Shown here one piece after another: positions 16,649 to 25,226 of a DNA stretch of 46,415 bases. The DNA comes from Glaesserella parasuis (GTDB lineage: Bacteria; Pseudomonadota; Gammaproteobacteria; Enterobacterales; Pasteurellaceae): the NCBI RefSeq assembly GCF_002015085.1, contig NZ_MUXW01000004.1:1-46415 (forward strand), in the 5' to 3' direction. The notes beneath the pieces were generated by a model. It was given only the letters and a program-made list of their open reading frames with translations, ran no database searches and was not told the origin of the DNA. Made by a program: the position numbers and the translations under genes. Positions within the stretch are counted from its first letter, which is position 1. Each line of letters starts with the position of its first letter.

Positions 16649-17383
16649 TTACTCGGCTTGTTGCTTAATTTGAGAAGGAAAAATCACCTGTGCGTTAATC
16701 CACTTTTGCCAAATATTCTGAATTAAAGGTATGGAGATTTGTTCTACGGATAACAATTGAGTTAGCTCTTCCATTAATTGATTTAAACTTAAGGGTTGCT
16801 CTTGTAAACAGGATAATAAATAAAAATCCAACTCACTTATTTCTTGGTAGTAAACATCAAATTTACGATTTCGCCAAATGATAAGATAACTTGGTTGGGA
16901 AATTATTTGCTCAAACTGATTTTTCAAAAAACTTACATCATAATGTTTGAGGTAAGTAACAGGTGAAAGTTGCATTAGTGTGTCGGCATCCCAAGAAAAA
17001 TGTGTAGGGATCTCCGCAAACGCCACTTCGGCAAGTAGCTGAGAATATTCAAAATCCATTAATGCTAAAATATCAGCACTTACTCTCTGTTGTTGCTGAC
17101 AAAAATGCAAAAATTCAAGTGCAATTTCTTGGAAATATGGTGAATGAGCTTGTCCCGTTTGGATAAAATCTTCTTGAAGCTGTTGCCATTGCTCAGGATC
17201 ACAGTGCTTTGGTGTTTCAGTAAAACAACGCTGAATAAATCCTAAAGTACTGTTACGAACTAACTGCGCATAAATATGTAAACGATGAGGCTCTACACCC
17301 TGAAGCAAAGCGCAATCTTTTGTTCTTATTGCATTGGCAAAAGCTCGTTGTGTTTGTGCAAGAGCAGTCTGTTTATCGGCCAT
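16649..17383 (-). CDS. hvfC: HvfC/BufC-family protein (DUF2063), MNIO partner
   Basis: The 244-residue protein begins with the DUF2063 DNA-binding-like domain (LAQTQRAFANAIRTKDCALL, then HRLHIYAQLVRNSTLGFIQR) and ends with a variable C-terminal part. In characterised systems this partner binds the peptide precursor and presents it to the MNIO enzyme. It starts 8 bp after hvfB ends and is followed 3 bp later by the sigma gene, so it is firmly in the operon. Assignment to HvfC rests on domain plus gene order. Confidence 0.85.
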   Translation of the reverse strand: MADKQTALAQTQRAFANAIRTKDCALLQGVEPHRLHIYAQLVRNSTLGFIQRCFTETPKHCDPEQWQQLQEDFIQTGQAHSPYFQEIALEFLHFCQQQQRVSADILALMDFEYSQLLAEVAFAEIPTHFSWDADTLMQLSPVTYLKHYDVSFLKNQFEQIISQPSYLIIWRNRKFDVYYQEISELDFYLLSCLQEQPLSLNQLMEELTQLLSVEQISIPLIQNIWQKWINAQVIFPSQIKQQAE

Positions 17384-17391
17384 TTTTTCCT

Positions 17392-18291
17392 CTACTTAGC
17401 GTATTGTCGTTGTAACCGAGCGATATGTTCCACCTCAGCATAAAGTTCCATAAACGGTGGAAAATTAAAATCACGTTCTAATAATGTTGGCGGAATATGG
17501 GGTAAACGTTGATAAGTGTAAGCAAGCAAATCCCATACAGAACCTTTAACCTTCTCTCCGTGAGTGTCAATTAACAATTGCGGTAAATGACGAAATTCAC
17601 CTTGAACTTTATTAAAGACTTCCTCACCTGTATTTACTTCGGGTAACACCTCTTGTTCTTCATTGTGTCCTGCAATATGGATATAACTTACCCTTTTATG
17701 ATCCACTTGATCGATAAATTGATAAGGGTCTAACAAACCATGATTGACCCCATTTACATGAATATTGTTTACATCAAGATGAATGTCACAATCTGCTTCT
17801 TGAGCAATCGCATTTAGAAACTCGACTTCATTCATGGTGCTAGTGGGTGAATGTAAATAATATGAGGTATTTTCAAGTGCAATTTTTAAACCTAAATAAT
17901 CTTGGACTTCACGAATACGTTGTGCCGTATGCAATACAGCTTCATCAGTAAAAGGCATAGGTAATAAATCATATAAATGCCCTTCACATTCGCAATAGCT
18001 CAAATGTTCTGAAAAAAATGTTGATCCATATTGCTTCATCAATATTTTAATTGACTTTAATAACTCCTTATCAAGAGGTGCTTGCCCCCCTAAAGAAAGA
18101 GATAAACCATGTACCGCAACAGGAAAACGTTCCGCAACCTGGTCAAATTGATAGCGAGCTGAACCACCCATCTTGACCCAATTTTCAGGAGCAATTTCAA
18201 TGAATTGAACCGCACTTTGTGTAGGTAATTGTAAAAAACCATTGGCAAGATCACGGCGATAGCCCAAGCCTGAACCCACTAACATCATCAT
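17392..18291 (-). CDS. hvfB: HvfB/BufB-family multinuclear iron oxidase (MNIO, DUF692)
   Basis: The 299-residue protein is a DUF692/MNIO TIM-barrel enzyme. Metal-ligand motifs are visible: VHGLSLSLGG, FFSEHLSY, IALENTSYY, LDVNNIHVN, YIHIAGHN and LIDTHGEKV. Family members use a multi-iron centre to oxidise cysteines of a small peptide, converting EGKCG cysteines to copper-binding heterocycle/thioamide pairs. That activity has been shown for the Haemophilus HvfB-HvfC pair and related bufferin enzymes. It lies 65 bp after the putative precursor gene hvfA and 8 bp before hvfC. The product made here is inferred. Confidence 0.9.
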   Translation of the reverse strand: MMMLVGSGLGYRRDLANGFLQLPTQSAVQFIEIAPENWVKMGGSARYQFDQVAERFPVAVHGLSLSLGGQAPLDKELLKSIKILMKQYGSTFFSEHLSYCECEGHLYDLLPMPFTDEAVLHTAQRIREVQDYLGLKIALENTSYYLHSPTSTMNEVEFLNAIAQEADCDIHLDVNNIHVNGVNHGLLDPYQFIDQVDHKRVSYIHIAGHNEEQEVLPEVNTGEEVFNKVQGEFRHLPQLLIDTHGEKVKGSVWDLLAYTYQRLPHIPPTLLERDFNFPPFMELYAEVEHIARLQRQYAK

Positions 18292-18356
18292 TCCTTATAA
18301 TTCAATTTTATTCAAAAATAGTGAAATGGTAGGTTAACCCCACCATTATTTTCCCA

Positions 18357-18593
18357 TCATTTACTTCCGCATTTACCTTCGCCACATTTGCCTTCTGCTG
18401 TTTTTGTAGCTGGCATTTTAGTCGCTTCAGCACCGCACTTACCTTCCCCACATTTCCCTTCAGTCGCTTTAGTTTTGACACACTTTTCACCTTGCATTTC
18501 CACACAAGTTTCTGCTGTCTTATCAGTTTGAGCTTGAGCTGAAACTGCCATTGATAATGCACCTGCAAGTGCCATTAATGTTGTTTTTTTCAT
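18357..18593 (-). CDS. hvfA: HvfA-like secreted precursor peptide with four EGKCG motifs
   Basis: From the ATG at 18593 (AGGTG upstream) the product is 78 residues. It has a Sec signal peptide (MKKTTLMALAGALSMAVSAQ, cleavage near residue 21) and a small Lys/Glu/Cys-rich mature part. The motif EGKCG occurs four times, as two tandem pairs (residues 45-54 and 67-76), with two more Cys at 30 and 38. These repeats are the known modification sites of HvfA/bufferin precursors. The mature, modified peptide is expected in the periplasm or outside, binding copper. A frame open to 18632 would overlap doxX and is not used. Confidence 0.88.
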   Translation of the reverse strand: MKKTTLMALAGALSMAVSAQAQTDKTAETCVEMQGEKCVKTKATEGKCGEGKCGAEATKMPATKTAEGKCGEGKCGSK

Positions 18594-18613
18594 TGAGATC
18601 ACCTTTATAATGA

Positions 18614-19060
18614 TTAACAAAATTTCAACCAAGTTAGTTTAGCTGAAAACCTTTTCTGTAGCCAAAAATCCACAGAAACCATACCTGCACCTTGAAACAT
18701 CAAAGGCGCTAAAATTACTAGGTAAACCAGTGCCATCTTGTAACCATTTTGGCAGACGTTATACCCCATACCAGAATGTACTGCATACCAAGCTACGATA
18801 GTGAGTACAGATAAACCTAAAGCACTAAAGCGAGTAAATAGCCCTACTACTAATAACAGTGGGAATAACAATTCTGCTCCCATAGCAAATGCCCAGTTTA
18901 TTTCAGAAGGTAGTAAATAAAATGGAAACGGAAACTGCTCTTGAATATCAGCAAACCAATTTTGCCCATACCATTTTTCTAACCCTGCTTCAAAAAATTC
19001 ATAAGCAACAAATAAACGTAAGCCTAGTAAACCAAATCCTACCAATACATTTTTAATCAT
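18614..19060 (-). CDS. DoxX-family membrane protein
   Basis: The 148-residue protein has four hydrophobic segments (roughly residues 4-20, 52-75, 78-95 and 107-125), with LRLFVAYEFFEAGLEKW near the start, typical of DoxX. It is the first gene of the leftward operon, 20 bp ahead of hvfA. DoxX proteins are regular companions of DUF692/DUF2063 clusters. Their role there is unproven; membrane electron transfer or peptide export are possibilities. It is divergent from lexA. Confidence 0.85.
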   Translation of the reverse strand: MIKNVLVGFGLLGLRLFVAYEFFEAGLEKWYGQNWFADIQEQFPFPFYLLPSEINWAFAMGAELLFPLLLVVGLFTRFSALGLSVLTIVAWYAVHSGMGYNVCQNGYKMALVYLVILAPLMFQGAGMVSVDFWLQKRFSAKLTWLKFC

Positions 19061-19091
19061 AATGTCCCTTTTGTTTTGTGGTTTTATTGAT

Positions 19092-19120
19092 TAGACGAAG
19101 ATAACAGAGATTTCTGACAA
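19092..19120 (-). promoter_or_regulatory. Candidate ECF-sigma promoter of the doxX-hvf-sigma operon
   Basis: On the minus strand TTGTCAG (19114-19120) and CGTCTA (19092-19097) are 16 bp apart, about 32 bp before the doxX start. CGTCTA is a common -10 type for ECF sigma factors. With only one such site in view, this is a prediction. Confidence 0.35.
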
Positions 19121-19274
19121 AATATTTTTAGATATTTAGGGAATATAGTCTTTATATGTGAAAAGTCAGTTTGGAGTATGGGTAAAACTTAGTTTACTGT
19201 GTTTGAATTTCTTACATAAATCTAAAATTATTTCGTTGCAAATGAAATTTTACTGTATATAATATCATAAATTT

Positions 19275-19290
19275 CTGTATATAAAGACAG
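19275..19290 (+). promoter_or_regulatory. SOS box (LexA operator) of lexA
   Basis: CTGTATATAAAGACAG matches the CTGT-N8-ACAG LexA operator and ends 10 bp before the lexA start. A second, degenerate box CTGTATATAATATCAT (19253-19268) overlaps a TATAAT -10 element. This fits autoregulation through two operators, as in E. coli. Confidence 0.9.
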
Positions 19291-19300
19291 TGAGGAACTT

Positions 19301-19930
19301 ATGAAACGTCAGCACCTAACGGCTCGTCAGCAAGAAATCTTTGAATTTGTAAAAAATCATATTGAAAGTACGGGGATGCCGCCAACTCGTGTAGAAATTG
19401 CACGCGAAATAGGGTTTAAATCGCCAAATGCCGCAGAAGAACATCTTAAAGCTCTTGCTCGTAAAGGCTATATTGAAATGCTTTCAGGAACTTCGCGTGG
19501 GATCCGTATTTTAGTGGAAGATGAAGCCGCAAATGATGAAGAGGGTTTGCCTTTAATTGGTAAAGTTGCAGCAGGTACGCCGATTGAGGCGATTGAACAT
19601 ATTGAAAAACATTATCCTGTGAATGGAGCAATGTTTTCACCAGCCGCTGATTACCTTCTTAAGGTGAATGGGAACTCAATGGAGAAAATTGGCATCTTAG
19701 ATGGTGATTTACTCGCAGTGCATAAAACCAAATCTGTTCGTAATGGGCAAGTGGTTGTCGCTCGTGTTGATGATGAAGTGACCGTCAAACGCTTAGAGAA
19801 AAAAGGTGACTTAATCTATTTACACCCAGAAAATGATGAATTAGAGCCGATTATCATCGATCCTCGTCAATCTTATATTGAAATCGAAGGCATTGCTGTC
19901 GGCGTTATTCGTAGCAACGCTTGGATGTAA
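19301..19930 (+). CDS. lexA: LexA repressor
   Basis: LexA represses SOS genes and inactivates itself by RecA-stimulated cleavage. The 209-residue protein has the N-terminal winged helix (PPTRVEIAREIGFKSPNAAE), the cleavage site Ala91-Gly92 in KVAAGTP, the catalytic Ser126 (NGNSMEKIG) and Lys163 (VTVKRLEKKG). These are each shifted by seven from E. coli numbering because of a longer hinge (EDEAANDEEG). The start at 19301 has GAGGAA upstream, and LexA boxes precede it. It is divergent from doxX. Confidence 0.97.
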   Translation: MKRQHLTARQQEIFEFVKNHIESTGMPPTRVEIAREIGFKSPNAAEEHLKALARKGYIEMLSGTSRGIRILVEDEAANDEEGLPLIGKVAAGTPIEAIEHIEKHYPVNGAMFSPAADYLLKVNGNSMEKIGILDGDLLAVHKTKSVRNGQVVVARVDDEVTVKRLEKKGDLIYLHPENDELEPIIIDPRQSYIEIEGIAVGVIRSNAWM

Positions 19931-20012
19931 TCCTTCAGATTTCGATTGAAAAAATGTTCAGAAAAATCCAAAATAACGCCTTTCAAATTTTGGCTTTACG
20001 AAGAGATTATTT

Positions 20013-20321
20013 ATGAATTTAGCAGAATTTCATCAAGCGATTGAACAAGTGTGGGAACATATTGAAGAACAACTTGAAGAACAAGGTTGCGATGTCGATT
20101 GTGAAACACAAGGGGCTGTTTTTACTATTACTTTTGATGATGATTCACAAATTGTCATTAACAAGCAAGAAGCTATGCTTGAACTTTGGCTGGCAAGTAA
20201 ATTAGGAGGTTATCACTTTGCCTATCGTGATGGCGATTGGGTCAGTGCGGAAGGGCGTTCATTTTGGACACATTTAGAAGAGGCAGTCGCTCGTCACGGC
20301 GAAAAGATCTCTTTTAGCTAA
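20013..20321 (+). CDS. cyaY: Iron-sulfur cluster assembly protein CyaY (frataxin)
   Basis: The 102-residue protein is a bacterial frataxin. The acidic first helix (EFHQAIEQVWEHIEEQLEEQ) forms the iron-binding ridge, followed by the beta-sheet (GAVFTITFDDDSQIVINKQ) and LWLASKLGGYHFAYRDGDW. CyaY modulates IscS and donates or senses iron during Fe-S cluster assembly in the cytoplasm. Its stop codon overlaps the recQ start by one base (TAATG), so the two are coupled. lexA is 82 bp upstream. Confidence 0.94.
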   Translation: MNLAEFHQAIEQVWEHIEEQLEEQGCDVDCETQGAVFTITFDDDSQIVINKQEAMLELWLASKLGGYHFAYRDGDWVSAEGRSFWTHLEEAVARHGEKISFS

Positions 20322-22150
20322 TGTCAGTTATACCGCTTGCCAAAGCTGAAACGGTTTTACATAACGTTTTCGGCTACCAATCTTTCCGACAAGGTCAATC
20401 AGAAGTGATTGAAGCGATCTTGTCGGGCAAAGATTGCTTGGTGATTATGACGACAGGGGGCGGAAAATCCCTTTGTTATCAAGTGCCAGCCCTCTGTTTT
20501 GAAGGCATAACTCTCGTGATCTCACCTTTAATTTCGCTAATGAAGGATCAGGTAGATCAACTGCTCACCAATGGTGTTGAAGCAGGCTATATCAATTCCA
20601 CCCAAACCATTGAAGAGCAACAAGCGGTTGAACAAAAAGCGATTTCGGGACAACTCAAGCTACTTTACCTTTCACCCGAAAAGGTAATGACATCAAATTT
20701 TTTTCAATTTATCTCATTGTGCAAAATTAGTCTGATTGCAGTTGATGAAGCACATTGCGTATCTCAATGGGGACACGATTTTCGCCCTGAATACACTTTG
20801 TTAGGCGGTTTGCGAAAAACTTTCCCAAATATACCGTTTGTTGCACTGACTGCGACTGCCGATCCAACAACTCGCTTTGATATTATTCATCATCTTAAGT
20901 TAGAAGATCCCCATACTTATTTAGGAAGTTTTGATCGTCCTAACATTCGCTATACGGTGCAAGAAAAATTTAAACCCGTGGATCAATTAATCAAATTTAT
21001 CAGCAGTCAGCAAGGGAAAAGTGGGATTGTTTATTGCAATAGCCGTAAGAAAGTTGAAGAACTCACGGAAAAACTTTCCGCTCGTCGTTTTTCTGTAATG
21101 GGCTATCACGCAGGAATGACGGTGCAACAACGGGAAACCGTTCAAAATGCGTTTCAACGAGATAATATTCAAATTGTCGTTGCTACTGTTGCCTTTGGAA
21201 TGGGGATCAACAAATCCAATGTGCGTTTTGTTGTGCATTTTGATCTGCCAAGAAGCATTGAAGCCTATTATCAAGAAACAGGACGAGCAGGGAGAGATGA
21301 TCTTCCTGCGGAAGCGGTGTTATTTTACGATCCTTCGGATTATGGTTGGCTACACAAGGTATTACTAGAAAAACCAGAAAGTGAACAACGTCAAATTGAG
21401 CAACATAAATTGCAAGCCATTGGGGCTTTTGCCGAATCACAAACTTGCCGTCGCCTTGTGTTACTCAACTATTTTGGTGAAACACGCCAAGTTGCTTGTC
21501 AAAATTGTGACATTTGCCTTGATCCACCGAAAAAGTATGATGGCTTAGTTGATGCCCAAAAAGTGATGTCCGTTATTTACCGCACAGGACAACGCTTCGG
21601 CTTACATCATATTATTGCAGTTCTTCGGGGCTTAAATCAGCAAAAAATCCGTGAATATCAACACGACACTCTATCTGTCTATGGGATTGGCAAGGATAAA
21701 TCGCAAGAATATTGGATTAGCGTAACTCGCCAGCTCATTCATCTTGGCTTTATTCGCCAAAACATTGTTAATCATTCTGCCCTACAACTCACAGAACAAG
21801 CTCGCCCCATTTTACGCGGTGAAACAGCCTTGGCACTGGCTTCCCCACGTTTAAGTTTTTCGGCGACAACTTATGTGCAGAAACAGCAAGCTAGCAAGCG
21901 GTATGATAAAGATCTTTTTGCCCGTTTACGCTTTTTACGCAAACAGATTGCCGATAAGGAAAATATCCCTCCTTATGTGGTTTTCAATGACGCTACCCTA
22001 CAAGAAATGGCAGAATTTATGCCAACGACGGCAGATGAAATGCTTTCCATTAATGGGGTAGGTGAGAGAAAACTGGAGAGGTTTGGAGAGGCGTTTTTAG
22101 GGCTTATTAGAGAGCATTTATATCATATAGAAAGTATTGCTTGTGATTAA
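20321..22150 (+). CDS. recQ: ATP-dependent DNA helicase RecQ
   Basis: RecQ is a 3'-5' helicase of the RecF recombination pathway. The 609-residue protein has Walker A TTGGGKSLCYQ (residues 44-54), the DEAH box (142-145) and aromatic-rich loop AHCVSQWGHDFRPEY. It also has the SF2 motif QETGRAGRD, a four-Cys zinc site (CRRLV...CQNCDIC), a winged helix and a C-terminal HRDC domain (FLRKQIADKENIPPYVVFND). Length equals the E. coli protein (609). It is coupled to cyaY and ends at a hairpin that starts on its own stop codon. Confidence 0.97.
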   Translation: MSVIPLAKAETVLHNVFGYQSFRQGQSEVIEAILSGKDCLVIMTTGGGKSLCYQVPALCFEGITLVISPLISLMKDQVDQLLTNGVEAGYINSTQTIEEQQAVEQKAISGQLKLLYLSPEKVMTSNFFQFISLCKISLIAVDEAHCVSQWGHDFRPEYTLLGGLRKTFPNIPFVALTATADPTTRFDIIHHLKLEDPHTYLGSFDRPNIRYTVQEKFKPVDQLIKFISSQQGKSGIVYCNSRKKVEELTEKLSARRFSVMGYHAGMTVQQRETVQNAFQRDNIQIVVATVAFGMGINKSNVRFVVHFDLPRSIEAYYQETGRAGRDDLPAEAVLFYDPSDYGWLHKVLLEKPESEQRQIEQHKLQAIGAFAESQTCRRLVLLNYFGETRQVACQNCDICLDPPKKYDGLVDAQKVMSVIYRTGQRFGLHHIIAVLRGLNQQKIREYQHDTLSVYGIGKDKSQEYWISVTRQLIHLGFIRQNIVNHSALQLTEQARPILRGETALALASPRLSFSATTYVQKQQASKRYDKDLFARLRFLRKQIADKENIPPYVVFNDATLQEMAEFMPTTADEMLSINGVGERKLERFGEAFLGLIREHLYHIESIACD

Positions 22151-22183
22151 CTTTAGGGGCTGTATTAGATTAGCCCTAAAGTT
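22149..22183. terminator. Bidirectional terminator between convergent recQ and ligA
   Basis: AACTTTAGGG (22149-22158) pairs perfectly with CCCTAAAGTT (22174-22183). The left arm begins with the last two bases of the recQ stop codon. The T-richness is modest on both sides. Confidence 0.65.
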
Positions 22184-22207
22184 AAAATCAAACTCTTGCT
22201 TCACATA

Positions 22208-24235
22208 TTACGATACTATAGTCGTAAAATATCCAATTAACTCGTCCTCACTCAAAATTTTCACTCCCAATTCCTGTGCTTTTGCCAATTTTGAACCAGC
22301 CTTTTCCCCTGCAATCAAATAATCCGTTTTACTTGATACACTGCCAGATACTTTACAACCCAATTGCTGTAATAAGGCTTTTGCTTGATCACGGGTGAGC
22401 TGTGTTAATGTCCCTGTTAGTACCACTGTTTTATCTTTTAATGGATTGTCTGCAATCTCTTGTGGCACCACATCTTGCCACTTCACCCCTTGAGCAATCA
22501 GATCTTCCACGACTTCAATATTATGTGGTTCTTGCCAGAATTGGAATAGACGGTTTGCCACAACTTCCCCTACATCTTGTACCTGTTTTAGCGTGTCTAA
22601 ATCCGCTTGGCGAATCGCATCAAGCGTACCAAAGTGATTTGCGAGATTTTGTGCGGTAGATTCGCCGACATCTCGAATACCCAAAGCAAATAAGAAGCGG
22701 GCAAGGGTGGTATTTTTTGCCTTTTCGATACTTTGTAGTGCGTTATTGGCAGATTTCTCCCCCATTCGCTCTAAACGCATCAAGGTGGTGTGATCGAGTT
22801 TAAATAGATCTGCTGGGGTACGGATCAGCTCACGTTCCATCAGTTGTTCAATCAGTTTTTCACCCACGCCATCAATATCCATTGCTTTGCGTGAAACGAA
22901 ATGCTTTAACGCCTCTTTACGTTGGGCTCCGCAGAATAATCCCCCAGTACAACGAGCAACCGCTTCGCCCTCGACACGCACCACAGCTGAGTTACACACA
23001 GGACAAGCGGTCGGAAAAGCAATTTTTTTTGCATTGTCAAGACGACGTTCAGCCACAACGCCCACAATTTGCGGAATAACATCACCTGCTCGGCGAATAA
23101 TCACGGTATCACCAATTGCGATCCCTAAACGCTCAATCTCATCACCGTTATGTAAGGTGGCATTGCTCACCGTTACCCCAGCCACAAAGACAGGTTCTAA
23201 TTTTGCCACTGGAGTAATTGCCCCTGTTCTTCCGACCTGAAATTCAACATCGTTCAGAATCGTCATCTCTTCTTGTGCAGGGAATTTGTAAGCAATTGCC
23301 CAACGAGGTGCTTTTGAGATAAAGCCAAGCTGTTCTTGCAGCACAATCTTATTGACTTTCAACACCGTGCCATCAATGTCGTAACCCAGCGAACTACGTT
23401 TGGCTTGGATTTTTTGATAAAACGCAGTCAAGGCTTGAGAACCTGTTGCTAAGGTAATTTCAGCATTGACAGGAATCCCCAGGGTTTTTAACCACTGCAA
23501 GCGGTCAAAATGTGTCGTAGGGAGTTCATCATCACTTTCATAAACCCCAATGTTATAGGCATTCAACATTAACGGACGTTGTCTAGTGATTTTCGGATCG
23601 AGCTGACGAAGTGAACCTGCCGCTGCATTACGCGGGTTAGCAAAGGTCTTCTCACCTTTTGCCAGTGCTTTTTCATTTAATTGTTCAAAGCCCTGCTGTG
23701 GCATAAAAACTTCACCACGCACTTCTAAACGATGTGGCGGATTACTACTTTTTAGTTTTAACGGAATATTACGGATCGTGCGGATATTGGCGGTAATATC
23801 TTCCCCTGTTGTTCCGTCGCCACGAGTTGCCGCTTGGGTTAGCACTCCGTCAACATACAGAATACTCACCGCTAAGCCATCAAGTTTCGGCTCACAACAA
23901 AATTCAATTTGATTACTGTTGATTGCAATACGATCTTCAATACGACGCAAAAAGCCTGTGAGGTCATCATCTGAAAAGGCGTTATCCAGAGAAAGCATTG
24001 GGGTTTCGTGGGTAATTTGAGCAAATCCATCTAACGGCTTAGCACCGACTCGTTGCGTCGGTGAATCGGACGTAATCAATTCGGGGTGTTGCCATTCCAG
24101 ATTTTTTAACTCGTTCATCAAGCGATCATATTCTGCATCGGGCACAAGCGGATTATCTAAAACGTGGTAGTGGTATTCATATTCACGCAATTTTTCACGC
24201 AAATGTTCAAGTTGGGTTTCAATAGAGTGTGGCAT
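22208..24235 (-). CDS. ligA: NAD-dependent DNA ligase
   Basis: LigA seals nicks in replication and repair using NAD. From the ATG at 24235 it has 675 residues (E. coli 671). The frame opens at 24277, but the extra 14 codons cover the zipA terminator hairpin and are rejected. Domains in order: Ia (YHVLDNPLVPDAEYDRLM), the adenylation site with catalytic Lys in EPKLDGLAVS, and the OB fold. These are followed by a four-Cys zinc finger (CPVC...CTGGLFC), helix-hairpin-helix repeats, and a C-terminal BRCT domain (LKDKTVVLTGTLTQLTRDQA). It follows zipA in the same direction, as in related genera. Confidence 0.97.
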   Translation of the reverse strand: MPHSIETQLEHLREKLREYEYHYHVLDNPLVPDAEYDRLMNELKNLEWQHPELITSDSPTQRVGAKPLDGFAQITHETPMLSLDNAFSDDDLTGFLRRIEDRIAINSNQIEFCCEPKLDGLAVSILYVDGVLTQAATRGDGTTGEDITANIRTIRNIPLKLKSSNPPHRLEVRGEVFMPQQGFEQLNEKALAKGEKTFANPRNAAAGSLRQLDPKITRQRPLMLNAYNIGVYESDDELPTTHFDRLQWLKTLGIPVNAEITLATGSQALTAFYQKIQAKRSSLGYDIDGTVLKVNKIVLQEQLGFISKAPRWAIAYKFPAQEEMTILNDVEFQVGRTGAITPVAKLEPVFVAGVTVSNATLHNGDEIERLGIAIGDTVIIRRAGDVIPQIVGVVAERRLDNAKKIAFPTACPVCNSAVVRVEGEAVARCTGGLFCGAQRKEALKHFVSRKAMDIDGVGEKLIEQLMERELIRTPADLFKLDHTTLMRLERMGEKSANNALQSIEKAKNTTLARFLFALGIRDVGESTAQNLANHFGTLDAIRQADLDTLKQVQDVGEVVANRLFQFWQEPHNIEVVEDLIAQGVKWQDVVPQEIADNPLKDKTVVLTGTLTQLTRDQAKALLQQLGCKVSGSVSSKTDYLIAGEKAGSKLAKAQELGVKILSEDELIGYFTTIVS
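23003..23033 (+). repeat. DNA uptake signal sequence within ligA
   Basis: ACAAGCGGTC at 23003-23012 is followed by an A/T stretch ending TTTTTTTTGCA. It lies over the LigA zinc-finger coding region. Confidence 0.6.
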
Positions 24236-24252
24236 CTGTAAATTTCTCGATA

Positions 24253-24276
24253 AAAAAGACCGCTTACAAGCGGTCA
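24253..24276 (-). terminator. Terminator made of an inverted pair of uptake-sequence cores
   Basis: GACCGCTT (24259-24266) and AAGCGGTC (24269-24276) form a perfect stem; the loop is two or three bases. On the minus strand it is followed by TTTTTT. It lies between zipA (end 24299) and ligA (start 24235), so it should end most zipA transcripts. Each arm is the core of the Apl-type uptake signal. Confidence 0.75.
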
Positions 24277-24298
24277 TATTTAAACAATGTACTGCAAA

Positions 24299-25117
24299 TT
24301 AATTGGCTACTCGTAGTAGATAATTTTGGCGAGATTCCTCGTTAAAAATTTGATGTTGTTCATCTAAGACAAAACCGCCAACAGATTGAGCAAAGCTCTC
24401 TACGGTACGAATCATTAATTTTAAATTAGCTAGATCATTACCTACTGAAGGTAAGTGCATAAAGAATACTAATCCCACTGTAGAAAACTGTTCCATTCTT
24501 GCTAAATCAAAGACTCCTGGTTGCATCATATTCGCCACGCTGAACAATACAGGACTTGCAGGATTATCTAAATGGCGGTGGAAGATCTGGTATTCACCAA
24601 AATGAAAACCTAACATTTCTAAATTTTGTACAATGGCATTACCTTGAAATTGAACGCCTTCTGGTGCAACAACATACAAAGTGATTATATTATGCTCCGT
24701 AGTTTGTTCTATTGTTTCAACTTGCTCTACTTGGACAGTCTGTTCTTGTATCTGATTTTGTTGATATGCTTCAGATTGAGATTCTGGCATAGACTCTTGA
24801 TATAAAGGTTGAGATATTTCTTGAGTTTGTAAACTAATACGAATATTTTTGACACTATTCTCAACTTCTTGCTGAGATTGAATAAAATCAGCAGGTGTTT
24901 CAGTATTGAATGGTTGCTGAGCTACGACACCTTGAGGATTTAGCGTTGTTGGAATATCTGCTGTAATTTCATTGTTAATTGGAGATGAAGGCGGACGAGT
25001 GGAAAAGGTATTTGAAAAAATACGAGATTTTTCTCTGCGTGCAGACCAAATACTGTATCCAATTAAAACAGCGATTAATAATCCTGCTAAAATAAAGAAA
25101 AGAATATGAGTTTCCAT
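24299..25117 (-). CDS. zipA: Cell division protein ZipA
   Basis: ZipA tethers FtsZ to the inner membrane at the division site. The 272-residue protein has an N-terminal membrane anchor (HILFFILAGLLIAVLIGYSI), then a short basic stretch and a long Gln/Glu/Pro-rich linker (about residues 40-145). The C-terminal FtsZ-binding domain begins near IITLYVVAPEGVQFQG. It is divergent from cysZ and lies upstream of ligA, the usual zipA-ligA order. Confidence 0.94.
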   Translation of the reverse strand: METHILFFILAGLLIAVLIGYSIWSARREKSRIFSNTFSTRPPSSPINNEITADIPTTLNPQGVVAQQPFNTETPADFIQSQQEVENSVKNIRISLQTQEISQPLYQESMPESQSEAYQQNQIQEQTVQVEQVETIEQTTEHNIITLYVVAPEGVQFQGNAIVQNLEMLGFHFGEYQIFHRHLDNPASPVLFSVANMMQPGVFDLARMEQFSTVGLVFFMHLPSVGNDLANLKLMIRTVESFAQSVGGFVLDEQHQIFNEESRQNYLLRVAN

Positions 25118-25226
25118 TTTGTCCTCTTTAGCTCATAAAATCATCAAAATTGAAATTTAACACTTTGTGAAAATGTATGCATAGCTTACCATATTTCTTT
25201 TAAAAATTTGAATAGAAAGGTTAATT

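Noticed and set aside
24236..24277. Extended LigA start at 24277
   Set aside because: The extension covers the zipA terminator hairpin; the ATG at 24235 gives the usual length and N-terminus.
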